A stretch of 64,000 nucleotides of DNA from JBHOQX01 sp042408595 (GTDB lineage Bacteria > Chloroflexota > Chloroflexia > Chloroflexales > Roseiflexaceae). A program made the position numbers and the translations under genes. Below, piece after piece: positions 1 to 9,014 of this stretch. The stretch is from NCBI GenBank assembly GCA_042408595.1, contig JBHOQX010000041.1, positions 1-64,000 of the forward strand. Direction: 5' to 3'. Position 1 is the first letter of the stretch. Every line of letters begins with the position of its first letter. The notes beneath the pieces were generated by a model. That model ran no database searches and had not been told where the DNA came from. It was given only the letters and a program-made list of their open reading frames with translations.

Positions 1-404
1 GTCAGGTCGCCCTGGGTCAGGCGGGCGAGCGGCGCGAAGACATCGTCGTCGCGGCGGCGGAGCACCGCCTCGATCCGCGCGAGGAGTTCGAGCGGCTCGA
101 ACGGCTTGGTGATGTAGTCGTCGCCGCCGAGTTGCAGGCCGAGCACCCGGTCGTGCAGCGCGGTGCAACCCGAGACGAAAATGATCGGGACGCTGGACGA
201 GCGCCGGATCTGGCGACACACATCGAACCCGTTCACCTGCGGCAGGTTCACATCCAGCAGCACCAGCTCCGGCTCCTGCCGCTCGACCGCCTGGACCGCG
301 CTGCGGCCATCGTGTGCGGCGACGGTCTTGTAGCCGGCCTGTTCGAGCAGGAAGGTCGTCAGCTTGACGTTGAGCTTGTCGTCGTCGGCAATCAGGATCG
401 GCAT
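1..404 (-). CDS. Response regulator receiver domain, C-terminus cut by window edge
   Basis: Reading from the ATG at 404 gives 134 residues before the sequence leaves the window, so the C-terminal output domain is not seen. The visible part is a complete CheY-like receiver domain: acidic pocket D7-D8-D9, phospho-acceptor D51 in LVLLDVNLP, switch residue S78 and conserved K100 in YITKPF. It should accept a phosphoryl group from a histidine kinase; none is adjacent in the window. The YITKPFEPLELLARI stretch resembles OmpR-type regulators, so a winged-helix DNA-binding domain is likely beyond the edge. A GGAGG-like ribosome site lies just upstream of the start. It is divergent from the Wzz-like gene. 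Confidence 0.85.
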   Translation of the reverse strand, partial: MPILIADDDKLNVKLTTFLLEQAGYKTVAAHDGRSAVQAVERQEPELVLLDVNLPQVNGFDVCRQIRRSSSVPIIFVSGCTALHDRVLGLQLGGDDYITKPFEPLELLARIEAVLRRRDDDVFAPLARLTQGDL

Positions 405-738
405 GTGCGGGCCTCCTCCATCTGCTCACGCGTCCTGCCTGGCGGCAGGGTGGGTGGGTAATGTCGCAGGGTTCTGTTCCACTAAACGCTACAAGCGGCG
501 TTTTATCACGTATCCGCCGTAGGTTCACCTTGTTTTCAGCCAGCTGTCAGGTTGGGCGCACAACGTGCGCGATCGTGCTGCCAATCCGCTCTACGAAGCG
601 TAATCGTACGCACTGGTCCACGATTCGCGCGTCGCACCGTGATATTTTTCCGACCCCTTGCGTTCAGATTGTCAGCCGGCACAAACACCAGGCTTCGCCG
701 GCACGGTCAACGGCTCGTGGAACGAGGGGGAGGAAGCT
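405..738. other. Divergent intergenic region, no gene seen
   Basis: This gap separates two divergently transcribed genes and should hold both promoters. A short inverted repeat GCGCAC-AAC-GTGCGC lies near 555-569. I see no convincing ORF or RNA gene. Confidence 0.4.
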
Positions 739-2478
739 GTGAAGCCGATGCAGATCAACCTTCACGGCTATATGCAGGCCGCCCGACGCTGGTGGTGGGT
801 CATGGCCGCGGCGGTTGCGCTGGCCGGCGGCGCGGCGCTGCTGTTCAGCGCCGGGAGCCCGCCGCAGTACGCGGCGCGAGTGACGCTCCAGGTCGGCACG
901 TCATTCACGAGCGCCCGGCCAGACGCCGGCCAGTTCGCCGTCGGCACGGCGATGGCGCGCTACTACGCCGAGCTGGCTCGCCGCGAAGCCACCCTCACGC
1001 CGGTCGTCGCACGGCTCGGCCTGCCGTTCAGTTGGGATGTGATCGCCAACCGGATGCTCGCCACCAATGTCGTGGCGAACGCCAACCTGCTCGAGCTGAC
1101 GGTGACCGACACCAGCCCGGAGCGCGCCGCGCTGATCGCGAACGCCCTGGCCGAGCAGCTCGTGCAGGACAGCCCCGCGTCACCGGAGAAGATCGCCGCC
1201 GAGCGCGCCGCGATCGACGCGCAACTGCGCGAGGCGCAGGGGCGTGCCGACGCGCTCAAGACGGCCAGGGAGCAACTAGTACGCCAGCGCGACCGGGCGA
1301 CGTCCGCCAGCGACCTGGCCGAGATCAACGGCAGGCTGGATCAGCTAGATGTGGCGCTCCAGCAGGAGCAGTCGTCGATCCAGGCGCTGCTTGGCTTGCA
1401 ACAGTCGGGCGCCGCCAACAGCCTGGGCATCTTCGAGCGGGCCACCCCGCCGGCCGCACCGCTGCCGGACAAGCGGCCCGTGCTGGTCGCGACGGCGGCG
1501 CTCGCGGGTTTGTTCCTGGCAACGCTGGCGATCTTCCTCCTGGCCTGGATCGACGACCGCTGGCACGCCCCGCGCGAGCTGGAGATCGCCTTCAGCCTGC
1601 CGAGCCTGGGGAAGCTGCCCGGGGACGAGCCGATGATCGCCGCCAGCACCAGCGCAGCACGGCAGGCGCGGGCACAGGCCGCCTACGACACCTACACCAA
1701 CATCCTGCTCGCCGCGCCGCCCGCGGGCATCCGCTCGCTGCTCGTCAGCAGCCCGCGTCCGACCGCCGAGCGCACCGGCCTTTCGATCGACCTGGCGCAG
1801 CTCTTCGCCCGTGCCGGCTACCGGGTGGTGCTCGTGGATACCGACGAGGCGGGGGCGCTACGCAACCACCCACTGCTCACCCTGCCGCGCCACAGCGCGA
1901 CGCGCTGGATGGTTGTGCCGAGCGCGCGCCGGGGTGAGTTCTGGCTGAACCTGCACGGTACGGCCATCCCGAACGTCCGGCTGCTGCACGGGCCGCTCGG
2001 CGAAGCATCGGGCCTGCCGACCATGCTCCCCGAGCTACGGTGGCCGAAGCTGCTGGAGCTGCTGCACACCGCGGCCGACGTGATTATCTTCGACGGCCCA
2101 TCGGCCCTGAGCGGTGTGGATGCCGCCCTGCTCGCCGAACACGTCGATGGGGCGGTGCTGGCGCTCAACGCGGAGCGGGATACGCGGACCGACGTGCAGC
2201 ACAGCCGCGAGCGGCTGACCCACCGGCCGGGAAGCCGTCTGCTGGGTGCGGTGCTGCTGGCGCCGGAGCACCCGACCGCGCCGGCGCCACGCCGCCGGCT
2301 CCCAGGCCTCATCAGGCGCGCGCGCCACGCGACGTGCGCGCCGGCCGCACTTCCCGCCCAGTCGGTGCTCGAGCTCCAGGCGGCTCCGTCCGGGCCGCGC
2401 CCGGCGATCCGCAGCTACCACACGCGCCTGCTCCAACTCGACGACGAGATGCTGCTGCGTTCCTTGCTGAGTGTATAG
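739..2478 (+). CDS. Wzz/BY-kinase-like polysaccharide chain-length protein with degenerate P-loop
   Basis: The 579-residue product has the layout of a polysaccharide co-polymerase fused to a bacterial tyrosine-kinase-like domain. An N-terminal membrane segment (WWWVMAAAVALAGG) is followed by a periplasmic part with a coiled-coil-like stretch. A second membrane segment (VLVATAALAGLFLATLAIF) leads into a cytoplasmic domain. That domain keeps a Walker A'-like VVLVDTDE and a Walker B-like VIIFDGPS, but the Walker A position reads SSPRPTAERTGLS, without the GKS/T lysine. It also lacks a tyrosine-rich tail. A role in exopolysaccharide export is likely, but ATP-dependent kinase activity is doubtful. 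The GTG at 739 is chosen because a GGGGGAGG ribosome site sits about 6 nt upstream. An ATG at 748 is the alternative. No glycosyltransferases are adjacent. Confidence 0.7.
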   Translation: MKPMQINLHGYMQAARRWWWVMAAAVALAGGAALLFSAGSPPQYAARVTLQVGTSFTSARPDAGQFAVGTAMARYYAELARREATLTPVVARLGLPFSWDVIANRMLATNVVANANLLELTVTDTSPERAALIANALAEQLVQDSPASPEKIAAERAAIDAQLREAQGRADALKTAREQLVRQRDRATSASDLAEINGRLDQLDVALQQEQSSIQALLGLQQSGAANSLGIFERATPPAAPLPDKRPVLVATAALAGLFLATLAIFLLAWIDDRWHAPRELEIAFSLPSLGKLPGDEPMIAASTSAARQARAQAAYDTYTNILLAAPPAGIRSLLVSSPRPTAERTGLSIDLAQLFARAGYRVVLVDTDEAGALRNHPLLTLPRHSATRWMVVPSARRGEFWLNLHGTAIPNVRLLHGPLGEASGLPTMLPELRWPKLLELLHTAADVIIFDGPSALSGVDAALLAEHVDGAVLALNAERDTRTDVQHSRERLTHRPGSRLLGAVLLAPEHPTAPAPRRRLPGLIRRARHATCAPAALPAQSVLELQAAPSGPRPAIRSYHTRLLQLDDEMLLRSLLSV

Positions 2479-2748
2479 GTCGCCCACCGGGTGTGGATGG
2501 CCAGAGGCGGTTCTGCGCTTCCCCGCCCGATCCGCAAGCGAACCGCTGCTATTACGGAGAGACGCCTCCCTCCTCTCGCCGTGATAAACCGTGACATCCG
2601 GCATTGATCCGGGTAAACGTCCGCATCGCCCGCTTCCAACCACCGGACAACCGATTGCCGGCCTGAGCCGGGCCTCGTCCCGAGGGGCTCGGCCTCGAAG
2701 GGACGAAGGCGCCACGCCCAACGGCGAGTGGACAAGGGAGGACGATCC

Positions 2749-3483
2749 ATGCGGCAGCATCAGGGAGCCGAGTTGGAAGGCGGTCCCACGCCGCCCGATA
2801 CGAGCGACCCGGCCTGGATGGACGTGGCGGAGCTGGCGCGGCGCTGCCGGGCGGAGAGCGAACGTTTCAGCCAGGGGCGCCCGCACGACGGCCGCTACGC
2901 GCACGAGCTCTTCCGCCGCGCCCTGGTCGAGCGCGACCAGGCGGCCTGGGAAGCGTTGTATCACCAGTACGCCGCATTGGTCGATCACTGGGTGCGCGCC
3001 GGCGCAGCGTTCGCCGCGGTGGACGAAAGCAGCGAGTATTTCGTCGGTGCAGCGTTCGCGCGCTTCTGGCGGGCGATCACCCCTGAGCGTTTCGCGTCGT
3101 TCCCGAATGTGGCCGCGCTGTTGCACTACCTGCAGCGCTGCGCCGGTTGTGTCGTGATCGACAGCGCCCGCGCCCACGCCTGGACACGCGCCCTGCCGGA
3201 AGCTGCGCAGCTCCCTTGCGACGAGTCCGCCCCCGAGGACGAGGCGCTGGCGCGTGTGGCGCGCCAGGAGTTCTGGCGGATGATCGAAACGCAGCTGCGC
3301 GGCGAAGCGGAGCGCGTCGTCGTGCTCCACTCGTTCGTGCTCGGCATGAAGCCGGGCGATATCTTCAACGACCGGCCAGATCTCTTCACCACAATCGGCG
3401 AGGTCTACACCATCAAACGGAACGTACTGGCGCGGCTGGGGCACAGCGTCGAACTCCGCCGCCTGGTCGGCGAGGCGGCCTGA
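2749..3483 (+). CDS. RNA polymerase sigma factor-like protein
   Basis: The 244-residue protein has an N-terminal sigma region-2-like helical part (LFRRALVERDQAAWEALY, then FARFWRAITPERF and a LLHYLQRCAGCVVIDSAR segment). A C-terminal region-4-like part (ERVVVLHSFVLGMKPGDIF, IGEVYTIKRNVLARLG) follows. This resembles ECF-type sigma-70 proteins of Chloroflexota rather than the housekeeping sigma. No anti-sigma gene is next to it. The ATG at 2749 has a GGGAGGA site at good distance. Its target promoters cannot be told from the window. Confidence 0.6.
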   Translation: MRQHQGAELEGGPTPPDTSDPAWMDVAELARRCRAESERFSQGRPHDGRYAHELFRRALVERDQAAWEALYHQYAALVDHWVRAGAAFAAVDESSEYFVGAAFARFWRAITPERFASFPNVAALLHYLQRCAGCVVIDSARAHAWTRALPEAAQLPCDESAPEDEALARVARQEFWRMIETQLRGEAERVVVLHSFVLGMKPGDIFNDRPDLFTTIGEVYTIKRNVLARLGHSVELRRLVGEAA

Positions 3484-3563
3484 AATGCCCCCCGGCCATC
3501 GCCTCAGCTACCACACAATCATGTGGGACAAATAGACACACAAAGTTGAGACAATACCAGCGT

Positions 3564-3596
3564 GCGAACGGGCGTGCCAGCGGTGCGCCCGTTCGC
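3564..3596 (+). terminator. Strong GC hairpin after the sigma-like gene
   Basis: An 11-bp perfect stem (GCGAACGGGCG with CGCCCGTTCGC) encloses an 11-nt loop, about 80 bp after the sigma-like stop codon. There is no T-run, so intrinsic termination is uncertain; it may instead stabilise the 3' end. Confidence 0.4.
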
Positions 3597-3790
3597 GCTG
3601 CTGCACCCGAATGCGCCGGCGACCGGTTACCTGCCCCCGTGCCGCGCCGCCGTGTCGAAGAGAGCATAACGTGAGCAGCGCGGGGTAGACAGGCGCGCCC
3701 TTCTTTGTAAAAATATCGTTAATAACCTCGCACGGTGGAACCTGTTGATGCGTGGATGGCGAGGTGACTAGGAAGGGAGCACACCGGACT

Positions 3791-4474
3791 ATGCCGCACG
3801 TTCTCGTCGCCGACGGTGATAGCACCAGTCTGCAGAGCCTGTCCGCGCTGCTGGAGCACGCCCGCTACCACGTCAGCCGGGCGAGCGATGGCCGGAGCGT
3901 GATGCGCGCGGTCGCCGACCAGACCCCCGACCTTGTGCTGCTCGAGGCATTCCTGCCGGACCAGGAGGGGTTCGAAATCTGCCGGCGCATCCGCCGCACC
4001 TCCGACGTACCGATCGTCTTTCTCAGCAACCGCGCCCGCGCCGAGGACCGCGTGCAGGGCCTGCGCGTCGGCGCTGACGACTACCTGGCCAAGCCCTGCG
4101 CCCCCGCCGAACTGCTGGCCCGCGTCGGAGCGGTACTGCGCCGCGCCGAACGCGCCCGCCGGCCACCCACAACACCGCTGACGCGCGGCCCATGGACGCT
4201 CGACCCGGTCGCCCAGACTGTGCATGTCGAGGGCGGGCAGGTGTTCAAGCTCACGCCACGCGAGGTGCATCTGCTCTCGTTCCTGATGAAGCGCAGCGGC
4301 CGCGTCTGCACCACGGAGCAGATCGTTCAACACGTTTGGGGCTACGCCGGGCGGCAGGCGCGCAGCATCGTCGCGACCGCCGTGTGGCGCCTGCGGGCCA
4401 AGATCGAAGGCGAGCACCCCGAGCACAGCCACCTGATCACGGTGCGTAACCTGGGGTACAAGTTCGAGCCGTAG
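3791..4474 (+). CDS. OmpR-family response regulator with Glu in place of the phospho-Asp
   Basis: The 227-residue protein has an N-terminal receiver domain (about 1-120) and a C-terminal winged-helix DNA-binding domain (about 130-227, with FKLTPREVHLLSFLM and NLGYKFEP). In the receiver, the position that should be Asp reads LVLLEAFLP, giving E52 from a GAG codon. D8, D10 and K101 are still present. Glu at this site cannot be phosphorylated in the usual way and often mimics the active state, so the protein may bind DNA constitutively or respond to another cue. No histidine kinase is adjacent. The ATG at 3791 is preceded by AAGGGAG; an upstream in-frame start at 3752 lacks such a site. Confidence 0.85.
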   Translation: MPHVLVADGDSTSLQSLSALLEHARYHVSRASDGRSVMRAVADQTPDLVLLEAFLPDQEGFEICRRIRRTSDVPIVFLSNRARAEDRVQGLRVGADDYLAKPCAPAELLARVGAVLRRAERARRPPTTPLTRGPWTLDPVAQTVHVEGGQVFKLTPREVHLLSFLMKRSGRVCTTEQIVQHVWGYAGRQARSIVATAVWRLRAKIEGEHPEHSHLITVRNLGYKFEP

Positions 4475-4525
4475 GCGTACGCTGCTGCGGTCGCACATTG
4501 TGTTGCCGCCAGGGATGCTGTAGCA

Positions 4526-4607
4526 ACCACGAAGGGCACAAAGCGCACAACGAAAACGAGGATCGGCCTTTTTCGCTGGCCTTCGTGCGCTTCATGCCCT
4601 TCGTGGT
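4526..4607. repeat. Imperfect long inverted repeat (ACCACGAAGGGCA type)
   Basis: The left arm starts ACCACGAAGGGCACAAAGCG and the right arm is its near-perfect reverse complement, ending CCCTTCGTGGT. The unit is itself made of GAAGGGCAC/GAAGCGCAC-like words, so it resembles the short-word filler seen in other gaps. It lies between the OmpR-type regulator and the wall-hydrolase gene and could form a large hairpin in RNA. Confidence 0.6.
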
Positions 4608-4683
4608 GGAAGCGCGTGGCTGGCGTTCGCTCCTATCCACCGTCCCCCGTTCCCGGCCTATCGTCCGCCCTTCGCCAGCGGTG

Positions 4684-4689
4684 GTACAA
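4684..4689 (+). promoter_or_regulatory. -10 box candidate for the wall-hydrolase gene
   Basis: TACAAT lies 36 nt before the GTG start, which has its own AGGAG site at 4715-4719. No good -35 is visible. Confidence 0.4.
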
Positions 4690-4725
4690 TGGCGCGCGAT
4701 CCGATCGCGTCGCCAGGAGACCGCC

Positions 4726-6765
4726 GTGACCCGCACCCCGCCCACACCCGGCCCACCCACGCCGCGTGGCTTCTCGCGCGGTGGCGCCCGCATCCAGCTT
4801 GTCGTAGTGCACAGCGACCCGCGCCCGCCGGCTGAGATGTTGTCGGCGTTCGCCGGGCCGGGCGGCCGCCGCGCACCGCACTACTACGTGGACGCCCGCG
4901 GCGACGTCACCGCCTTCGTGCCCGAGGCGCGCGCCGCCCGTTGCAGCGGCATCGCTCTCTGGGAGAATCGCCGCCGCGACATCGACCGGGTGAGCGTAGC
5001 GATCCTGGCCGAGCACACCCCTGGCACGGACTTCGCCCCTGGGCAGTTGACCGCGCTCCACGTCCTCACCGAAGCGATCCTGCGCCGCTACCGGCTGGAT
5101 GCGCGGGCGCTGCGGCGCTGGCTGCCCGGCCCCGGACCCGGCCGCACCGACGGCGTGCTGCTGTCGCTCGAGCTGCCGCCCGAGCCGCTCGTCGCCCCGC
5201 TCGACCTGTACGGCCCGCCGGGGCCGCTGGCCGACTACCCGGGCGCGTCCGGCCCCGCCGTCCTCGGCGGCGAGGAGGCGGCGGCCACGCAGGCGCTCTG
5301 GCTGGCGCTCCAACAGGAGACCTTCCGCTGGCGCGGCGAGGGGCTGAAGGACTGGGCCTTTCATCGCTACGCAGACGACAATGGCCTGGGCGCGCCGCTG
5401 GCCCGCAGCGCCGGCCCGCCACTGTATGTGGCCTGTGATGGCAAACAGTATGGTTTTCAACCCTACGCCACGGATGTGATTTTCAACGAGATCCCCAAGT
5501 GGCGGGAGGTGCAGAGCCTTCACGCGCTGCTGGGGGGGACGATCCCGCCGGCTGGCCTCGGCCGGCTGCTGCTCGAGGCCGCCTACCGCGCCACCGGCAC
5601 CGCGCTCTTCGCCGGGCAGGCCTTTCCGCAGCGCGCCGTCCACGATCGGCTCAGCGTGGCGCTCGGGGCTGGCTACCGCGCCACCCTCGCCGGGCAGCTC
5701 TGCGCCGTCCAGGTCTTCGGCGCGGATGTGCTGTACACCCCGATCGCCAGCCCGGAGTCGGCGACCAACTGGGGCGACGTACGACGCCTGAGCCAGACCC
5801 CCGCCGGCCCGCTCTACGACGCGCTCTGGGCCGAGGCGTGCAAGCCAGCCGGCGCGAACCCCGCCGGGCGCTTCGCCGCTTTCGCCGCGCAGGCGCGCGA
5901 CCTGGGTGTGCCGCTGAGCGATGTGTACCAGATCACCGTCGGCGGGGTGCGCTACGATGTGCAGGTCTTCACCCGCGACACGCTCTTTGCCGGCCCGGAC
6001 GGCACGGTGGGCCGCAAGAACCAGCTTCCCCACGATAACACGCAGATCGGCGCGGGCCAGCCGCCCCCGCCGCCTCCGCCGCCCCCGCCGTCCGGCCCGG
6101 ACGGCGGTGTGGTCGGACGGGGCGTCCTGCCGCCGTCCGGCGTCGATTCGGCCTGGCTGGCGGCCCATCCGAACGCCCCGGACAAAGTGAAGACCCTGCT
6201 GGCACAGGCGCTCTGCCTGCTGGGCTACGAGGACACGATCTTCGATGCCCTGCCGCCCAACCTGCGCGCCATCCCCTACGGCGCGGTCGCCAGCGACCCG
6301 ATCAACCGCAAGGATATCTGCTGCGCCGATCTGGTGACGCTGATCCTGACCGCCGCCGGGCTCGATTGCACCTGGGTCGGCCCGGGCGGCACGACCAACA
6401 AGCGCCTGGCGGACTACTACACGCCCTGCCCGAGCAACACCAAGCTGCGTGAGCTTGGCCCCGGCGAGCCGCCGCTGCCGGGCGACATTTATGTGTACAA
6501 TTACTATGGCGGCAGCCGCGCCGACCACGTCAACATGTACGTCGGCGAGCTGACCGGCACGCTGCCGGCGCTCGGCGTGCGCTATGCCCCGAACGATGGG
6601 AATGTGCTGGTCGAGGCGTCGATCAACCGGCCGAACATCCCCGCGCGCATCTACCAGTACATTCGCCCGTGCGGCCTGGCGTGGTACCAATCCCATACCG
6701 CCTGGATCCGCCGCGGCCGCCTGCGCGAGCTGGAGGCTGCTTACCGTGCGGCGGGGATGGTGTAA
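4726..6765 (+). CDS. Two-domain cell-wall hydrolase-like protein (amidase_2-like plus NlpC/P60-like)
   Basis: The 679-residue product begins with an amidase_2/PGRP-like fold: VVVHSD, then PHYYVDARGDVTAFVPE, as in N-acetylmuramoyl-L-alanine amidases. The usual later zinc His and Cys/Asp positions are not obvious, with AARCSG and LRRWLPG where His would be expected. That domain may therefore bind rather than cut peptidoglycan. After a central region, a proline-rich linker near residue 450 leads to a C-terminal NlpC/P60- or CHAP-like domain with Cys532-Cys533 (CCADLV) and His601 (ADHVNMYVG). These look like a thiol peptidase pair. No clear signal peptide follows the chosen GTG, which has AGGAG 6 nt upstream. 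The substrate is unproven. Confidence 0.6.
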   Translation: MTRTPPTPGPPTPRGFSRGGARIQLVVVHSDPRPPAEMLSAFAGPGGRRAPHYYVDARGDVTAFVPEARAARCSGIALWENRRRDIDRVSVAILAEHTPGTDFAPGQLTALHVLTEAILRRYRLDARALRRWLPGPGPGRTDGVLLSLELPPEPLVAPLDLYGPPGPLADYPGASGPAVLGGEEAAATQALWLALQQETFRWRGEGLKDWAFHRYADDNGLGAPLARSAGPPLYVACDGKQYGFQPYATDVIFNEIPKWREVQSLHALLGGTIPPAGLGRLLLEAAYRATGTALFAGQAFPQRAVHDRLSVALGAGYRATLAGQLCAVQVFGADVLYTPIASPESATNWGDVRRLSQTPAGPLYDALWAEACKPAGANPAGRFAAFAAQARDLGVPLSDVYQITVGGVRYDVQVFTRDTLFAGPDGTVGRKNQLPHDNTQIGAGQPPPPPPPPPPSGPDGGVVGRGVLPPSGVDSAWLAAHPNAPDKVKTLLAQALCLLGYEDTIFDALPPNLRAIPYGAVASDPINRKDICCADLVTLILTAAGLDCTWVGPGGTTNKRLADYYTPCPSNTKLRELGPGEPPLPGDIYVYNYYGGSRADHVNMYVGELTGTLPALGVRYAPNDGNVLVEASINRPNIPARIYQYIRPCGLAWYQSHTAWIRRGRLRELEAAYRAAGMV

Positions 6766-6922
6766 CCCGTTTTCAGTGCCGCGCGCAGCGTTCGGCGTTC
6801 TGAGCGGCTGCCTGGCACGCTGCAAGCGGGGGCGTCGCGGCTATCTGTCGCCCTCTCTCGAATAGGGTTCCTACGAACTTGAAAGAACATTGCCCGCTGC
6901 ACTCGCATATGGAGCGACTGCC

Positions 6923-8191
6923 ATGCTCGACTTACACCAGATGGGCCAGCGCGCCCGTGCCGCCGCCCGCCTGCTGGCCCAGGCTACGACCGAACAGAAG
7001 AACCGGGCGCTGGAGCTGATCGCCGCGGCGCTGGAGGCGCGCGCCGGTGAGCTGGTGGCGGCCAACGCCGCCGACATGGAGCGCGGCCGCGCCGCCGGCC
7101 TGAGCGACGCGCTGCTCGACCGGATGCTGCTGACTCCGGCGCGCATCGCCGGGATCGCCGGCGATACCCGCGCCGTCGCCGGTCTGCCCGACCCGGTCGG
7201 CGAGGTGTTCGAGGCGCGGACGCTCCCGAACGGCCTGCGCGTCCACAAGCGGCGCGTGCCGTTCGGCGTCGTCGGGGTGATCTACGAAGCCCGCCCGAAT
7301 GTCACCGTGGATGTCGCCGCGCTCTGCTTGAAATCGGGCAACGCCGCCATCCTGCGCGGCGGCAAGGAGATCACCGCCTCCTGCAGCGCGCTGGTCGAGC
7401 TGATCCAGGGCGCGCTGGCCGCCGCCGGGCTTCCGGCCGACGCCGTGCAGGTGATCGGGTACCCGGACCGGGCGCTGGTCGAGCGGCTGCTCAAGCTCGA
7501 CCGCTACGTGGACGTGATCATCCCGCGCGGCGGAGCGGCGCTGCACCGTTTCTGTCTGGAAAACGCCACCATCCCGGTCATCACCGGCGGGATCGGCGTT
7601 TGCCACATCTACGTGGACGATCGCGCCGATCTGGCGAAGGTCGTACCGATCGTGCGCAACGCCAAAGTACAGCGCCCAAGCGTCTGCAACGCGCTGGACA
7701 CGCTGCTGGTGCACGAGGCGGTCGCGCCATTGGTGCTGCCAGAGGTCGCCCGCGATCTGCTCCAACATGGCGTAGAGCTGCGGGTGGACGAGCCGGGCAT
7801 GGCCATCCTAGAAGCCGCCGGTATCGCCGACCCGCGAGTCGTGCCGGTGCGCGAGGGCGACTATGGCACGGAGTTTCTGGCGCTGATCCTGTCAACCCGG
7901 GTGGTGCGCGGGCTAGACGAGGCAGTCGAGCATATCGCGACCTTCGGCTCGGGGCATTCGGATGCGATTCTGACCGAAGACGCCACGGCCGCCGAGGCGT
8001 TCGTGCAGGCGGTCGATTCGGCGGTCGTGTTCGTCAACGCCTCGACCCGCTTCAACGACGGCGCGCAGCTCGGCCTTGGCGCGGAGATCGCCGTGAGCAC
8101 ACAGAAGCTCCACGCCCGTGGCCCCATGGCGCTGCGCGAGCTGACGACCTTTAAGTGGGTGGTCAAGGGCGACGGGCATGTGCGGCCCTGA
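6923..8191 (+). CDS. proA: Gamma-glutamyl phosphate reductase
   Basis: ProA reduces gamma-glutamyl phosphate with NADPH to glutamate-5-semialdehyde in proline synthesis. The 422 residues match the family length and carry its signatures: VGVIYEARPNVTVDVAALCLK, the SGNAAILRGGKE loop and PSVCNALDTLLVH around the catalytic Cys. The C-terminal part (LGLGAEIAVSTQKLHARGP) is also typical. The ATG at 6923 is used, with GGAG 8 nt upstream; a TTG at 6890 is also in frame but less likely. No proB is adjacent in the window. Confidence 0.95.
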   Translation: MLDLHQMGQRARAAARLLAQATTEQKNRALELIAAALEARAGELVAANAADMERGRAAGLSDALLDRMLLTPARIAGIAGDTRAVAGLPDPVGEVFEARTLPNGLRVHKRRVPFGVVGVIYEARPNVTVDVAALCLKSGNAAILRGGKEITASCSALVELIQGALAAAGLPADAVQVIGYPDRALVERLLKLDRYVDVIIPRGGAALHRFCLENATIPVITGGIGVCHIYVDDRADLAKVVPIVRNAKVQRPSVCNALDTLLVHEAVAPLVLPEVARDLLQHGVELRVDEPGMAILEAAGIADPRVVPVREGDYGTEFLALILSTRVVRGLDEAVEHIATFGSGHSDAILTEDATAAEAFVQAVDSAVVFVNASTRFNDGAQLGLGAEIAVSTQKLHARGPMALRELTTFKWVVKGDGHVRP

Positions 8192-8391
8192 CCCGCGTCA
8201 GGCAGCAAGGCGCGAACGATCGCATGGCCCCCTGGAGCTGCGTACTGGCCACTCCGTCGGCGCTCGCATGATGCATGCTGCTTGTGACAGCCGGCGCATT
8301 CTTGCCGCCGCGCGCGGAACGCGCTATGCTGTAGCACATGCGCCTGGCTGATACATGCGACGCGGGAGTCGCCCACGGGAAGGAGCAGGCG

Positions 8392-8931
8392 ATGAGCATG
8401 GCACGCTCCATGCATGGCCCGGCCGCCTCACCCCTGCCGAATATCGTCGGGCTAGGCGGGGCGATCGCGGGGCTTGGCGGCGGGTTGGCAATGATGATCA
8501 TCGGTGCATTCGTCTCGCTGTCGCTCGGGGACGATGTCTGGCTCGAAGCGAAGCAGATCGCGACGGTTGTTTATGGATCGGCCGCCACGGCACAACCAGG
8601 CTTTGTGGCCGGGCCAGTGATCGTCGGCACCCTGATCCACGTTCTGGTTTCGGCGGTGCTCGGCGCGATCTACGGCATCATCACGCGGCGCATCCTGCAT
8701 CTGCCGTCGGACATGGGGGTGCCGGTGCTGACCGGGCTGATCTACGGCCTGCTGATCTGGATGGTCGCCTACTTCGTCGTTGTGCCGCACTTCGCACCAG
8801 CGCTGCTGATGCTCTACGCGCCGTCGTTCATCATCCAGCATGTGGGGTATGGCATCGTCACCGGGGTGCTCTATGCATATCTCCGGCCCGATCCCTATCT
8901 CAGCGCAGGCTACCCCGACCAGACCGGGTGA
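8392..8931 (+). CDS. Conserved four-helix membrane protein
   Basis: The 179-residue protein has about four hydrophobic segments: a glycine-rich first helix (GLGGAIAGLGGGLAMMIIG), then VIVGTLIHVLVSAVLGAIYG, LTGLIYGLLIWMVAYFVVVP and a weaker C-terminal one (IIQHVGYGIVTGVLYAYL). It resembles YagU-like or DUF-type inner-membrane proteins of unknown role. The ATG at 8392 has AAGGAG 6 nt upstream. An in-frame upstream ATG at 8338 would add a hydrophilic stretch without a ribosome site. Confidence 0.6.
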   Translation: MSMARSMHGPAASPLPNIVGLGGAIAGLGGGLAMMIIGAFVSLSLGDDVWLEAKQIATVVYGSAATAQPGFVAGPVIVGTLIHVLVSAVLGAIYGIITRRILHLPSDMGVPVLTGLIYGLLIWMVAYFVVVPHFAPALLMLYAPSFIIQHVGYGIVTGVLYAYLRPDPYLSAGYPDQTG

Positions 8932-9014
8932 TACGCGCCGCAACACCATGACGCGCGTCGTGGAACGCCAACCCGGCTGTCGAACGCGCGCAGCGGAGGC
9001 GGGCGCAGCGCTGC

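Noticed and set aside
6061..6097. C-rich stretch in the wall-hydrolase gene as a regulatory element
   Set aside because: It codes in frame for the proline linker between two domains.
4633..6825. A 730-codon minus-strand frame opposite the wall hydrolase
   Set aside because: Low-complexity Arg/Gly/Ala protein without motifs, opposite a gene with recognised domains.
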